The notes: generated by a model from the sequence alone, not told the origin. A DNA stretch of 64,000 bases from Planotetraspora thailandica (GCF_016863335.1 NZ_BOOR01000025.1:1-64000), one strand, 5' to 3'. Counted from the first letter of the stretch, positions 35,973-43,997 are shown. Made by a program: numbers and translations.

Positions 35973-37774
35973 TGTTCGTTCAGCTTCCGGATGGAGCCAG
36001 GAGCGAGTTCGGGCAGCAAAAACATTGGACGCACCAGTGATGCTGGTTTGATTAGCTGGCCATACCGGCCATCGACGATTGACGCCATATTTAGTAGCGA
36101 GGCTGAATGAGGCCTCCAGTAGCTGGAGTGAGCCTCGTTGATCACGTCTCGGCTTACAGGGAAACGCTGGGCGCCGAAGCCGGCGTCGCCGGGATCGGCC
36201 GTGAACCTGCCCAGGTAGGCGACCACGTCGTTTCCCGCCTCGCCGACCCAGACGTGGCCGGGTTGCAGGCCGAGGTCGGCTGCGTGTTCCACCCCCACGC
36301 CGGGGCTGCCGACGAAGATCAGGTCGTCGGCGAATCGTCCAGGCCGAAGGACCGCCGCCTTGCCGGTGACCAGTGAGCCATAGCTGTGCCCGAGCAGCAC
36401 GTTGCGTGCCGACTCCATCGGCTGGTGGGTGGCCCGGAGGCCGTCGGCGAAGGCCGCAAGAGCGCCGGCGCCCCGGTCGGCCGCGCCTTCCATGGCCACC
36501 GAGCGGCTCGGCAGGACGAGTCCCGAGTCCAGCTGCGGCGCCTCGTATCCCAGCCAGGAGATCGAGGCGATCTGCTTGCCTCCTGCGGTTGCCTGGCTCT
36601 GTTGCCAGAGCAGCCAGGCGCGTTCGATGTCCTCATCGAACGATGCCAGCTTGGTGCCCAATCCCGGGACGTAGGTGACGGTGGTGTCCGCGGTGTCGGG
36701 GTTGCCCCACGAGAAGACGGCCCGGCCGATGCCGTCGAGGCTGAAGGAGAGAAGGAAGGCGGGCGGATATCCCGGTGTGCCCCCGAGAGCCAGGTTCCTC
36801 TCCAGCATCTCGATCTTCTTGATCCCTCCGAGCACGGAGTCGAGCCGCATGAGGAGCATGGGCTGGCCCGTCACCGCGAGAGTGCGGGTCACTGTGGAGA
36901 CCTCCGCCCGCAACCGGTCCTTCTCCCGGGCGAGGATCAGCCGGTTGGCCTGATCTCTGATGGGGACGGGAATGCCGTTGAGAGCGCCGACGGCCTCGGG
37001 AACGGCCACCGTCAGCCGGTCGCGCAGGCCTCGGGGCAGGTTGCGCCACCAGGTCTGCACCCGGGCGGCCAACCCCGGGTCGTCGCCCCGCTCCTGAAGG
37101 GCCAGAATCGCCGTGACCGCCGCGGGATCGCCCTCGGCGATCTGCCGTAGCAGCGTCGCGGCTTTGCCTGGATCCGCGGCAAAGGCCTCGAACAGGCCGA
37201 ATCCGATCACTCCGGACGGGATCACACCGTTGTTCCACGGCGTCAAGGGATCCGGCTCTGCCCGTTCGATCCAGGCCAGGCGCCCGCGCAGGTCGCGCGC
37301 GTGCCGCCGGGCCCAGTCGGCGCACCCGGCGAGGTCCCATCCGGGCGCGGTCGGCAGTCCGAGCACGTTGAGCTCGGCGTGGAGCCGTACCGAGAGATCG
37401 CAGAGGCGGTCGGCCGCCCTGTCCAGCGAGCCGATCAGGCTGCGCATGGCCACGACGTCCACCCCGCGGAAACTTCCGGGCGTCGCGGTCATGCTCGTCA
37501 CCGATGTCCGTACGGCCGGCATTCCCGGCGGGATCAGGCCGTGCCGTACGACGAGGCGGTGAATCTCCTGGAGGGCGGTCTCCAGGGACGCCTGCAGCGT
37601 CGAGCGGTGCCTGGAAAGGTCGTCCGCGAAACGGGGCGCGCCGCCGCCGACCCAGGCATGGGCGGCCATGAGGTGGACGGCGGGATCGAGATCGGCGCGG
37701 TGGTCGGCGACGAGCGCGGACGCGCGGCGGAACGCCTCCTGCACCACAGCGGTCTCAGACATGACGGCCAGCAT
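35969..37774 (-). CDS. DUF1023-type alpha/beta hydrolase
   Basis: This 601-residue protein has a long N-terminal helical region (about 1-270) and a C-terminal alpha/beta-hydrolase domain with nucleophile in LLGHSYGSLV (about residue 480). DUF1023 hydrolases are frequent in actinobacteria, often beside lipoproteins. The exact substrate is unknown. It starts at 37774 or, four codons later, at 37762 (MSETAVV); no strong ribosome-binding site decides between them. Confidence 0.78.
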   Translation of the reverse strand: MLAVMSETAVVQEAFRRASALVADHRADLDPAVHLMAAHAWVGGGAPRFADDLSRHRSTLQASLETALQEIHRLVVRHGLIPPGMPAVRTSVTSMTATPGSFRGVDVVAMRSLIGSLDRAADRLCDLSVRLHAELNVLGLPTAPGWDLAGCADWARRHARDLRGRLAWIERAEPDPLTPWNNGVIPSGVIGFGLFEAFAADPGKAATLLRQIAEGDPAAVTAILALQERGDDPGLAARVQTWWRNLPRGLRDRLTVAVPEAVGALNGIPVPIRDQANRLILAREKDRLRAEVSTVTRTLAVTGQPMLLMRLDSVLGGIKKIEMLERNLALGGTPGYPPAFLLSFSLDGIGRAVFSWGNPDTADTTVTYVPGLGTKLASFDEDIERAWLLWQQSQATAGGKQIASISWLGYEAPQLDSGLVLPSRSVAMEGAADRGAGALAAFADGLRATHQPMESARNVLLGHSYGSLVTGKAAVLRPGRFADDLIFVGSPGVGVEHAADLGLQPGHVWVGEAGNDVVAYLGRFTADPGDAGFGAQRFPVSRDVINEAHSSYWRPHSASLLNMASIVDGRYGQLIKPASLVRPMFLLPELAPGSIRKLNEQ

Positions 37775-37840
37775 GGCAGTCAGGTGGCGGACCCCACAGA
37801 GAATCGGCAGTTCACGGTGCTATGCGGTGGTACGTGTGGG

Positions 37841-38728
37841 TTAATCGCCCCGATGCTCGTCGGCCAGTTGCTCGTCGTACTGGCTGCTGTGTTCATGGAT
37901 TCCGTCGTCTTTGGCGATCATGCTGGCGAGCAGCGCGAGCGCCTGGGCCGTGCCGCTGCCCGGGTCGGCGTGCTTGATGACGAGAAGCTGGCCGGTCCCG
38001 CCGCTGATCGAGAGTTTCTCGAAGCGGAGCTCCAGAGGGCCGACCTGAGGGTGATCGATGACGCTGGTGCCACAGCGGCGGGCTCTGACGTCGTGGCGGG
38101 CCCACAGGCGGCGGAACGGCTCGCTGCGGACGGACAGTTCGCCGACGAGGTCGGTGAGCCGCGGGTCGTCGACGTCCGGCCCGGCGATTTCACGCAGGCT
38201 GCCCACGGTCGCGGAGGTGATCTTCTCCCAGTCGGGGTAGTAGCTGCGCACCCCGGGGTCGAGGAAGAGGGCCCGCAAGATGTTGACGCCCGGCCGGTAG
38301 ATGGGGGACAAGGCGGTGGCCAGCGGGTTGGCCGCGAGCACGTCGAGGAAGCGGCTCTGGACGTATGCCGGGGTGTCCGACCACGTCGCCAGAAGTCGCT
38401 TGATACCGGGCTGTACCCGTTCCGCGTGACCGGGGAAGCGGCGGCGCGGCGGCTTCGGCCGGGCCAGTTGATAGAGGTGCGCGGTGGCGTCCTTGTCCAG
38501 CTGCAGCGCACGGGCCAGGGCTTCGAGGACGTTCTCGGAGGGATGCGGGTCGTGGCCCTGCTCGAGGCGCAGGTAGTAGTCGACGCTGATGCCTGCGAGC
38601 ATGGCGAGTTCTTCACGCCGCAGGCCGATGGTCCGGCGACTCCCAAGGTCGGGCAGACCGACGTCTTCGGGACGCATCAGCTCGCGTCGCGCGCGGAGAT
38701 ACTCCCCGATGTTGCTGCCGGTATCCAT
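37841..38728 (-). CDS. HTH (XRE/MmyB-like) transcriptional regulator
   Basis: This 295-residue protein has an N-terminal helix-turn-helix (about residues 8-70, IGEYLRARRELM then GLRREELAMLAGISVDYYLR) and a C-terminal MmyB-like ligand domain (about 110-285). Such proteins regulate nearby oxidoreductases or respond to fatty acids. The ATG at 38728 gives the usual MDTGSNIGEYLRAR start; longer frames run into the repeat region. The target is unknown. Confidence 0.9.
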   Translation of the reverse strand: MDTGSNIGEYLRARRELMRPEDVGLPDLGSRRTIGLRREELAMLAGISVDYYLRLEQGHDPHPSENVLEALARALQLDKDATAHLYQLARPKPPRRRFPGHAERVQPGIKRLLATWSDTPAYVQSRFLDVLAANPLATALSPIYRPGVNILRALFLDPGVRSYYPDWEKITSATVGSLREIAGPDVDDPRLTDLVGELSVRSEPFRRLWARHDVRARRCGTSVIDHPQVGPLELRFEKLSISGGTGQLLVIKHADPGSGTAQALALLASMIAKDDGIHEHSSQYDEQLADEHRGD

Positions 38729-38819
38729 GGCAACGACGATACGTACGCTCAGGCGTTCTGACCTGGCCCTGCCGCACCCAGGATTGCCGGGGGCCACCCA
38801 GCACGGCAACCACTTGGTG

Positions 38820-38848
38820 GTGATCATGAAGAAGTTCGTGATCATGCA
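38820..38848 (+). repeat. Dispersed repeat, near copy plus half copy
   Basis: The copy at 38820-38838 is GTGATCATGAAGAAGTTCG, one base different from the consensus. It runs directly into a half copy GTGATCATGCA (38838-38848). Confidence 0.7.
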
Positions 38849-38903
38849 ATTGGCGGGCGTCCGGGTGGTCGTGGCTCGTGAAGGCCGTGCCGTGCGGGTC
38901 AAG

Positions 38904-38915
38904 TGCATGATCACG
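38904..38915 (-). repeat. Dispersed repeat, half copy in reverse orientation
   Basis: TGCATGATCACG is the reverse complement of the first 12 bases of the consensus repeat CGTGATCATGCAGAAGTTCG. Confidence 0.55.
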
Positions 38916-38948
38916 AATCGTGTTCATGCAGGTCGGATGGCACGTCGA

Positions 38949-38968
38949 CGAACTTCTGCATGATCACG
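38949..38968 (-). repeat. Dispersed repeat, full copy
   Basis: CGAACTTCTGCATGATCACG is the exact reverse complement of the 20-bp consensus also found at 63468-63487 and 63521-63540. Confidence 0.85.
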
Positions 38969-39001
38969 ATTTTGGTTTGCGCAGGTCAGGTGGCATGAGC
39001 C

Positions 39002-39021
39002 CGAACTTCTGCATGATCACG
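39002..39021 (-). repeat. Dispersed repeat, full copy
   Basis: A second exact reverse-orientation copy of the 20-bp consensus, 53 bp after the previous one. Confidence 0.85.
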
Positions 39022-39186
39022 CCAAAGGGGGTGGGGGAATGGGGGATATTTCGGATTTTGGGAGAATGGCGTAATAAGTGAATTCAATAGTGCTGTGCCG
39101 GGGGATTTCCTGTTGTTGGGAATGCTTCATCAATAATCCACTCGGGGCCGTTAAAGACGGATAGGGGCTCGGGTACGACGTGCGGC

Positions 39187-40386
39187 ATGAGTCAGATGAC
39201 CGCAGCCAGGAGTGCGTCTCCGGTAGTCGAGGTCGTGGTTCCCGTATACAACGAGCAGCGTGTGCTGGCCGACAGCATTCGCCGTCTCCACGACTACTTG
39301 GAAACGACATTTCCGTACGGATTTCTCATAACGATTGCCGATAATGACAGCACGGACGGGACGTGGCCGCTCGCTTTGGGCCTCTCGACCGATCTGCCTA
39401 ACGTCCGGGCGGTGCGCCTCGAGAAGAGGGGGAAAGGCCGGGCACTCCGCACGGTGTGGGCGCAGAGCAACGCCGATGTGGTCGCCTACATGGATGTCGA
39501 CCTTTCTACCGACTTGAACGCCTTCCTGCCGCTGATCGCGCCTTTGCTGTCCGGACACAGCGATCTGGCGATCGGCACCCGGCTCTCCAGGGGCTCCAAC
39601 GTCGTGCGCGGTGCCAAGCGGGAAATCATCTCGCGAAGCTACAACTTGCTGCTTCGATCGACCATGGGGGTGCGCTTCTCCGACGCCCAGTGTGGCTTCA
39701 AGGCGGTGCGGACCGACGTCGCCCAGGCATTGCTCCCCGTCGTTGAAAACGAGGAGTGGTTCTTCGATACCGAACTGCTGCTTATGGCCGAGCAGCTGGG
39801 ACTGCGCATCCACGAGGTGCCCGTCGACTGGGTCGACGACCCAGACAGCCGGGTGGACATTCGCAGGGCGGTCTCGGACGACCTTCGAGGGATGGCCAGG
39901 GTGGCCCGCAAGATCCTTTCGGGTGCGGCTCACATCCCGGTTCCGGTCTCGGTCCAGCACGCGCGACTGCCCGCCGGAATGGCATGGCAGCTGGCCAGCT
40001 TCGCGATCATCGGTGTGATCAGCACGCTGGTCCATCTTGCGCTCTACCTCTTCTTCCGGGCTCTCATGCCGCCGCTCGCCGCCAACGCGGTCGCCGTCCT
40101 GATCACGGCGGTCGCCAATATCGCCGCGAACCGGCGCTTCACCTTCCGGGTGACCGGGTGGGCGAGAGCCGTACGGCATCACTTGGAAGGCGGCGTCGCG
40201 TTCCTCATCAGTCTGGTCGTGAGCACGGGCGGCCTGGCGCTGCTCCACCTGGTCGTGCCCGCGCCGTCCACCCACGCCGAGCTCATCGCGGTGGTCGTCG
40301 CGAACGGCCTGGCCACCCTCGTGCGATTCCTGCTGCTGCGCACCTGGGTGTTCAACCCGCGCAGGGCGAAGCAAGCGGCGGCCTGA
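39187..40386 (+). CDS. Glycosyltransferase family 2 fused to GtrA-like membrane domain
   Basis: This 399-residue protein has a GT-A fold of the dolichyl-phosphate-glucose/mannose synthase type at residues 12-235, with VVVPVYNEQRVLADSIRRLH, ADNDSTDGT and the DxD-like YMDVDLSTD. The C-terminal GtrA-like domain (about 260-390) has four hydrophobic helices. It probably transfers a sugar from a nucleotide donor to polyprenyl phosphate and helps flip it. The next gene, a large membrane protein, may use that lipid-linked sugar. Confidence 0.9.
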   Translation: MSQMTAARSASPVVEVVVPVYNEQRVLADSIRRLHDYLETTFPYGFLITIADNDSTDGTWPLALGLSTDLPNVRAVRLEKRGKGRALRTVWAQSNADVVAYMDVDLSTDLNAFLPLIAPLLSGHSDLAIGTRLSRGSNVVRGAKREIISRSYNLLLRSTMGVRFSDAQCGFKAVRTDVAQALLPVVENEEWFFDTELLLMAEQLGLRIHEVPVDWVDDPDSRVDIRRAVSDDLRGMARVARKILSGAAHIPVPVSVQHARLPAGMAWQLASFAIIGVISTLVHLALYLFFRALMPPLAANAVAVLITAVANIAANRRFTFRVTGWARAVRHHLEGGVAFLISLVVSTGGLALLHLVVPAPSTHAELIAVVVANGLATLVRFLLLRTWVFNPRRAKQAAA

Positions 40387-40428
40387 TTCCACCGTGAACC
40401 CCGTCAGGTTCCGTCGAAAGGAAGTGCG

Positions 40429-42123
40429 ATGCCCGCCATCGTTGCGTCACGTCCAGGCACCGGCGCCGGCCGCCGCCCGCGCCGCCGCAGGGCGGCCGAA
40501 CTGGCCGTGCTCGGGGCGGCGTCCGTCGCGCTCGCCGTGATCATGACGTGGCCCGCCATGGCCGACCCGTGGCGCACGATTCCGGGAGACTTCTGCGATC
40601 CGCTCTTCTCCGCCTGGGAGATCGCGTGGTACGGCCACGCCCTGCTGAGCGGTCATCCGTTCGACGCGAACGGTTACTGGCCGTTGCCGCGCACCGGGGT
40701 GTTCAGCGACACACTGCTCGGGCTCGCCCCGCTAGGGGCCGGCGTGGCCGACATGGGCGACGCGCTGGTGCGCTACAACGTGGCCTACGTCCTGGCCGCC
40801 GCGTTCAACTTCGCCGGGGCGTACGTGCTGGCCCGTCAGCTCGGCTGCGGCCGGATCGGCGCGCTCGTCGCGGGCGCCGCGTTCGCCTACACCCCGTGGC
40901 GTCTGTCCCATTCGGTCCATCTCAACATCCTGATCACCGGTGCCATCCCGCTGTCGATCGCGCTCCTGCTCAGGGGGCACGGGATCGGCCGGGCCGGGTG
41001 GTTCGCCGACCGGGCCAGGCCCTGGCTCGCGGCCGCGGCCTGGGGCCTGGCGGCCTGGCAGATCAGCCTGGGCTTCGCCGTCGGGCTGCCCCTGTTGTAC
41101 GTGCTGATGTTGGTGGCGGGCGTCTGCATCCTCGCGTGGCTGCGCGCCGGCCGGCCGCGCCTGCCGCGTGCGTTGCTCATGGCCGACGTGGCAGGCGGGG
41201 CGGTGCTCGCGGCGGTCACCCTGGCCCTGGGCAGCGTCTTCATGCAGGTGGCGAAGGAGAATCCGGAGGTCGCCGATGCGCGCAGCGAAGGTTTCCTCCG
41301 CTTCCTCTCGCCTCCATTGCGGGGCTTCCTCACGGCGCCCGAACAGTCCCTGCCGTGGGGGTCGCTGACCTCGGGGGCGCGCACCGGCTTCGCCTGGCCG
41401 ATCGAGATGTGCCTGTTCCCCGGCCTGGTCGTGGTGCTGGCGGCCCTGGCCGGGCTGGCGGTGAGCGTCTGGAGCCCGCGCGTGCGTTTGGCGCTGCTGG
41501 TGGCCGCCGCCGTGACGTCCGTGTGGGCGCTCGGCACCACGTTCCTCGGAGGGGCGGTGACGTGGTTGCCCGCCCGGCACCTGCTGCCCGGCTTCGAGGC
41601 GCTGCGCACGCCGGGCAGGTTCATCATGTACACGGTGCTCATCTTGGGGCTGCTGGCGGCCGGAGCCGTGACCTACCTGGCCCGCAGGGCGGGCAGGTTT
41701 CGCCACGTGCTGCTGGTGGTGCCGCTGCTCGTGTGCGCAGAAGGGCTGCCCGCGGTCGCGCATCCCGAGGTGCCGCCCCCGCCCTCCGCGCTGGCGCGGG
41801 CCGCCGGTCCCGTGCTCGTTCTGCCCGACGAGGTGGGGCAGGACGAGATGTCGTTGATCTGGTCGGCCGGCCGGTTCTATCCGACGGTGAACGGCGCGGG
41901 ATCGTTCATCCCGAAGATGATCACTGAGGTGATCAAGGTCACGAAGGCGTTCCCCGATCCGTACGCGATCGCGTATCTGCGGCACATGGGCGTCAAGGAG
42001 GTCGTCGTGCCGCGCCAGCGCGCCCGGGGCACCGCGTTCGAGCTCGCCGTGGAGCGCCCGGTCGACGGCCTCGGCATCGAACGCGTCGACATGGGGGACA
42101 GCGTGCTGTACCGGCTCGGCTGA
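40429..42123 (+). CDS. Multi-pass membrane protein, GT-C-like
   Basis: This 564-residue protein has about eleven hydrophobic helices. Its extracytoplasmic first loop contains FCDPLFSAWEIAWYGHALLS, acidic as in many GT-C enzymes. The last ~110 residues form a soluble domain ending GDSVLYRLG. It probably transfers a sugar from a polyprenyl-phosphate donor to a surface glycan or protein. It follows the GT2/GtrA gene by 42 bp and has an AAAGGAAG site. The sugar and the acceptor are unknown. Confidence 0.75.
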   Translation: MPAIVASRPGTGAGRRPRRRRAAELAVLGAASVALAVIMTWPAMADPWRTIPGDFCDPLFSAWEIAWYGHALLSGHPFDANGYWPLPRTGVFSDTLLGLAPLGAGVADMGDALVRYNVAYVLAAAFNFAGAYVLARQLGCGRIGALVAGAAFAYTPWRLSHSVHLNILITGAIPLSIALLLRGHGIGRAGWFADRARPWLAAAAWGLAAWQISLGFAVGLPLLYVLMLVAGVCILAWLRAGRPRLPRALLMADVAGGAVLAAVTLALGSVFMQVAKENPEVADARSEGFLRFLSPPLRGFLTAPEQSLPWGSLTSGARTGFAWPIEMCLFPGLVVVLAALAGLAVSVWSPRVRLALLVAAAVTSVWALGTTFLGGAVTWLPARHLLPGFEALRTPGRFIMYTVLILGLLAAGAVTYLARRAGRFRHVLLVVPLLVCAEGLPAVAHPEVPPPPSALARAAGPVLVLPDEVGQDEMSLIWSAGRFYPTVNGAGSFIPKMITEVIKVTKAFPDPYAIAYLRHMGVKEVVVPRQRARGTAFELAVERPVDGLGIERVDMGDSVLYRLG

Positions 42124-42128
42124 CCCGT

Positions 42129-42602
42129 CTACGGCAGCGGTTTCTCGAACGAGAGCGGCCCGATCGTCTCCGGGTCGGCGCCGGTGTCGAACAGAGGGAG
42201 GTACCCCGTCGCGATATACAGGGCGGTCGCCTCCGGCTGCCGCGGACCGGTGGTCAGGACGACACGCCGATATCCCTGCCGGGCCGCCTCGCGTTCGAGT
42301 TCCCGCACGACGAGGCGGCCGAGTCCCCGCCGCCGGTGCCCGGGGTGGGTCCAGATGCGCTTCAGCTCCGCCGTCGACTCGTCGTGCCGGCGGAACGCGC
42401 CGCCCGCCGTGGTCTCGCCGTTCTCCACCAGGACCAGGAACCCCCCGTACGGCGGGGCGAAGTCGGAGTCGGGGAAGCTGGTCATCTCGTTGTTGGGCCC
42501 GTAGCGGCGGCGATATTCGGCAGTGAGGTCGTCGAGGAGGGGGCGCAGCGCCGCATCCGTCGGCATGACCCGGCGGAACCCGGATGTGTGGTCGGTCGTC
42601 AT
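42129..42602 (-). CDS. GNAT family N-acetyltransferase
   Basis: This 157-residue protein has the GNAT fold, with the acetyl-CoA binding motif RRRGLGRLVVRELEREAARQ (Q/R-x-x-G-x-G/A) near residue 91 and the preceding strand LKRIWTHPG. The ATG at 42602 gives the usual length. The acceptor is unknown. It converges on the GT-C-like gene with 5 bp between the stop codons. Confidence 0.88.
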   Translation of the reverse strand: MTTDHTSGFRRVMPTDAALRPLLDDLTAEYRRRYGPNNEMTSFPDSDFAPPYGGFLVLVENGETTAGGAFRRHDESTAELKRIWTHPGHRRRGLGRLVVRELEREAARQGYRRVVLTTGPRQPEATALYIATGYLPLFDTGADPETIGPLSFEKPLP

Positions 42603-42827
42603 CTGCCCTCTTCCGTTCGCCTGAGGGCGGCTCCCGCCGCGCCCACGTCCCCAACGCCCGGGCAGGCGGCGTGCCTTCCTGCGTCCGCTGCCGGGCGTGT
42701 CGCCAGAAGATCCGTAGTGCCCGGAATATGCGTTGACGCATGATCCAGTGGTCGGTTGTACTGGCTGCTCGAAATGCCGGACTGATCCGCCGGGCAGCAT
42801 CCGCACGCCGGCGGAAGGGACATCCCC

Positions 42828-43559
42828 GTGACCAAGCTCAACCAGATCCTCGCCGTGGAGAAGGGCGTCAAGGCCGACGCCCAGCGCAAGCTGACCGACG
42901 CCTACCACACCATCCAGAAGGGCCCGCTCCTGTCGGGCATCTCGCGGTCGTACCAGCCGATCGACGACGAGGGTGAGCAGCTGCCGTCCGAGTCGACCCG
43001 GGTGCAGGTGCAGGCCGAGGGCGTCCTGCGGGACGTGGCGGTCGCGCTGACCCGGCTGTTCGACGTGACCGCGACGAAGGACTGGGCGAACTGCACGGCG
43101 ACGGCGAGCGTCACGGTCGACGGCCAGGTCATCCTGGCCGACGTGCCGGTCACCTACCTGCTGTTCCTGGAGAAGCAGCTGGTCGACCTGCACACGTTCA
43201 TCGGCAAGCTGCCGACCCTCGACCCGTCCGAGACGTGGGCGCTCGACGAGAACACCGACACCTGGCGCACAGAGCCGGTGAAGACGACCCGCACCAAGAA
43301 GGTGCCGCGCAACCACGTGCTCGCCGAGGCCACCGACAAGCACCCGGCGCAGGTGCAGGTCTACAACGAGGACGTCGTGGTCGGCTACTGGACCAAGGTC
43401 GCCTTCTCGGGCGCGTTGCCGCAGCGGAGAGTCAACGAGCTCCTCGGCCGTGTGCAGAAGCTGCAGGACGCCGTGAAGTACGCCCGTGAGGAGGCCAACG
43501 GCGTAGAGATCACCGACCGCCGGATCGGGGACGCCGTTTTCGGCTACCTGCTCGGGTAG
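42828..43559 (+). CDS. Uncharacterised protein linked to permuted tRNA-like RNAs
   Basis: This 243-residue protein has no domain that I can name with certainty; it resembles uncharacterised actinobacterial and phage-associated proteins (DUF7873-like). The N-terminus (LNQILAVEKGVKADAQRKLT) and C-terminus (RRVNELLGRVQKLQDAVKYA) are helical. The middle is beta-rich with ATASVTVDGQVILADVPVTY and a basic stretch TEPVKTTRTKKVPRNHVLAE that could contact nucleic acid. No signal peptide or membrane helix is seen. The gene stops 10 bp before the first hairpin and 23 bp before the first permuted tRNA-like module, on the same strand. A function with those RNAs is an inference from linkage. Confidence 0.75.
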   Translation: MTKLNQILAVEKGVKADAQRKLTDAYHTIQKGPLLSGISRSYQPIDDEGEQLPSESTRVQVQAEGVLRDVAVALTRLFDVTATKDWANCTATASVTVDGQVILADVPVTYLLFLEKQLVDLHTFIGKLPTLDPSETWALDENTDTWRTEPVKTTRTKKVPRNHVLAEATDKHPAQVQVYNEDVVVGYWTKVAFSGALPQRRVNELLGRVQKLQDAVKYAREEANGVEITDRRIGDAVFGYLLG

Positions 43560-43569
43560 CCCCCAGACC

Positions 43570-43589
43570 CCCGTCCCTCCGGGGACGGG
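43570..43589 (+). terminator. UCCG-capped hairpin after the 243-residue protein gene
   Basis: CCCGTCCC (43570-43577) pairs perfectly with GGGACGGG (43582-43589) around a stable TCCG tetraloop. There is no T-run. Its 3' arm can alternatively pair with CCGTCC at 43741-43746 and close the first RNA module, so this is a possible switch between two structures. Confidence 0.5.
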
Positions 43590-43746
43590 TGCGCGAGGAG
43601 CGCAAGCTGAAGATGAAGCTCAGCCTGAACGACGGTGACAGTGGAGGTTCGATTCCTCTCCCGGGCACACGCGCCCGGGTAGCCCAAATGGCAGAGGCAG
43701 CCGTACGCAGACTCAGACTCTCGCTCCAGATTCAGCATCGCCGTCC
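43583..43746 (+). ncRNA. Permuted tRNA-like (Y-RNA-like) RNA module 1
   Basis: tRNA parts occur in reversed order. First come T-stem GGAGG (43643-43647), T-loop TTCGATT and CCTCT (43655-43659), then 3' acceptor CCCGGGC (43660-43666). A 6-nt linker ACACGC follows, then 5' acceptor GCCCGGG (43673-43679, 7 perfect pairs) and TA plus D-arm GCCCAAATGGCAGAGGC. The anticodon stem is GCCGT (43700-43704) paired with ACGGT (43632-43636). It continues as a long bulged stem: CTGA/TCAG, then GCTGAA (43606-43611) with TTCAGC (43731-43736), closed by GGACGG/CCGTCC. There is no anticodon loop. The architecture fits the tRNA-like end of bacterial Y RNAs. Confidence 0.75.
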
Positions 43747-43887
43747 GGCGCCGGATCGACCGAGGGTGGACGTTGATCGTTGAGATGCCGGTTCGAGTCC
43801 GGTGCGCGGCTCTTTCGTGCCGCGCTAGCTCAATGGAAGAGCGCACGTCGTAAGGACTGATCCACTCTCTTAAACGCCGCCGGCGCC
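43747..43887 (+). ncRNA. Permuted tRNA-like (Y-RNA-like) RNA module 2
   Basis: The same reversed order recurs. T-stem GCCGG (43787-43791), T-loop TTCGAGT and CCGGT lead to 3' acceptor GCGCGGC (43804-43810). Linker TCTTTCGT (8 nt) joins it to 5' acceptor GCCGCGC (43819-43825, 7 perfect pairs), then TA and D-arm GCTC-AATGGAA-GAGC (4 perfect pairs). The extended stem is seen in GAGGGTGGA (43762-43770) with TCCACTCTC (43861-43869) and a closing helix GGCGCCGG (43747-43754) with CCGGCGCC (43880-43887). The region just below the D-arm pairs less regularly (ACG/CGT). It begins one base after module 1 ends. Confidence 0.72.
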
Positions 43888-43900
43888 GCCATATGGCGGC
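43885..43900 (+). terminator. Hairpin after module 2
   Basis: GCCGCC (43885-43890) pairs with GGCGGC (43895-43900) around ATAT. It overlaps the closing stem of module 2 by three bases, so it may aid processing or compete with the closed form. Confidence 0.4.
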
Positions 43901-43907
43901 ATCCACA

Positions 43908-43947
43908 GACCCCCGGGACTTGGGTAGCTCCCGGGGGTCGCCGCTTT
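43908..43947 (+). terminator. Rho-independent terminator of the permuted-RNA locus
   Basis: The 11-bp perfect arms 43908-43918 and 43929-43939 flank a 10-nt loop and are followed by GCCGCTTTT. This is the first hairpin with a T-run after the RNA modules, and it probably ends their transcript. Confidence 0.82.
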
Positions 43948-43997
43948 TCCCCCGGAAAGCCGGGCCGGCCGCCCTCTGTGAAAGAATTTCGGGCATC

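Larger units (their letters stand above)
38729..39186. other. 458-bp spacer with dispersed 20-bp repeats
   Basis: The spacer between the HTH regulator and the glycosyltransferase gene holds two full copies, one near copy and two partial copies of a repeat related to CGTGATCATGCAGAAGTTCG (listed below). The AT-rich remainder (39040-39186) probably contains the glycosyltransferase promoter. No gene is visible. Confidence 0.7.

Noticed and set aside
43643-43855. Ordinary tRNA genes suggested by T-loops and D-arms
   Set aside because: The tRNA parts occur in the order T-arm/3' acceptor, then 5' acceptor/D-arm, and no anticodon loop lies between D-arm and T-arm in the normal direction. No normal cloverleaf can be drawn.
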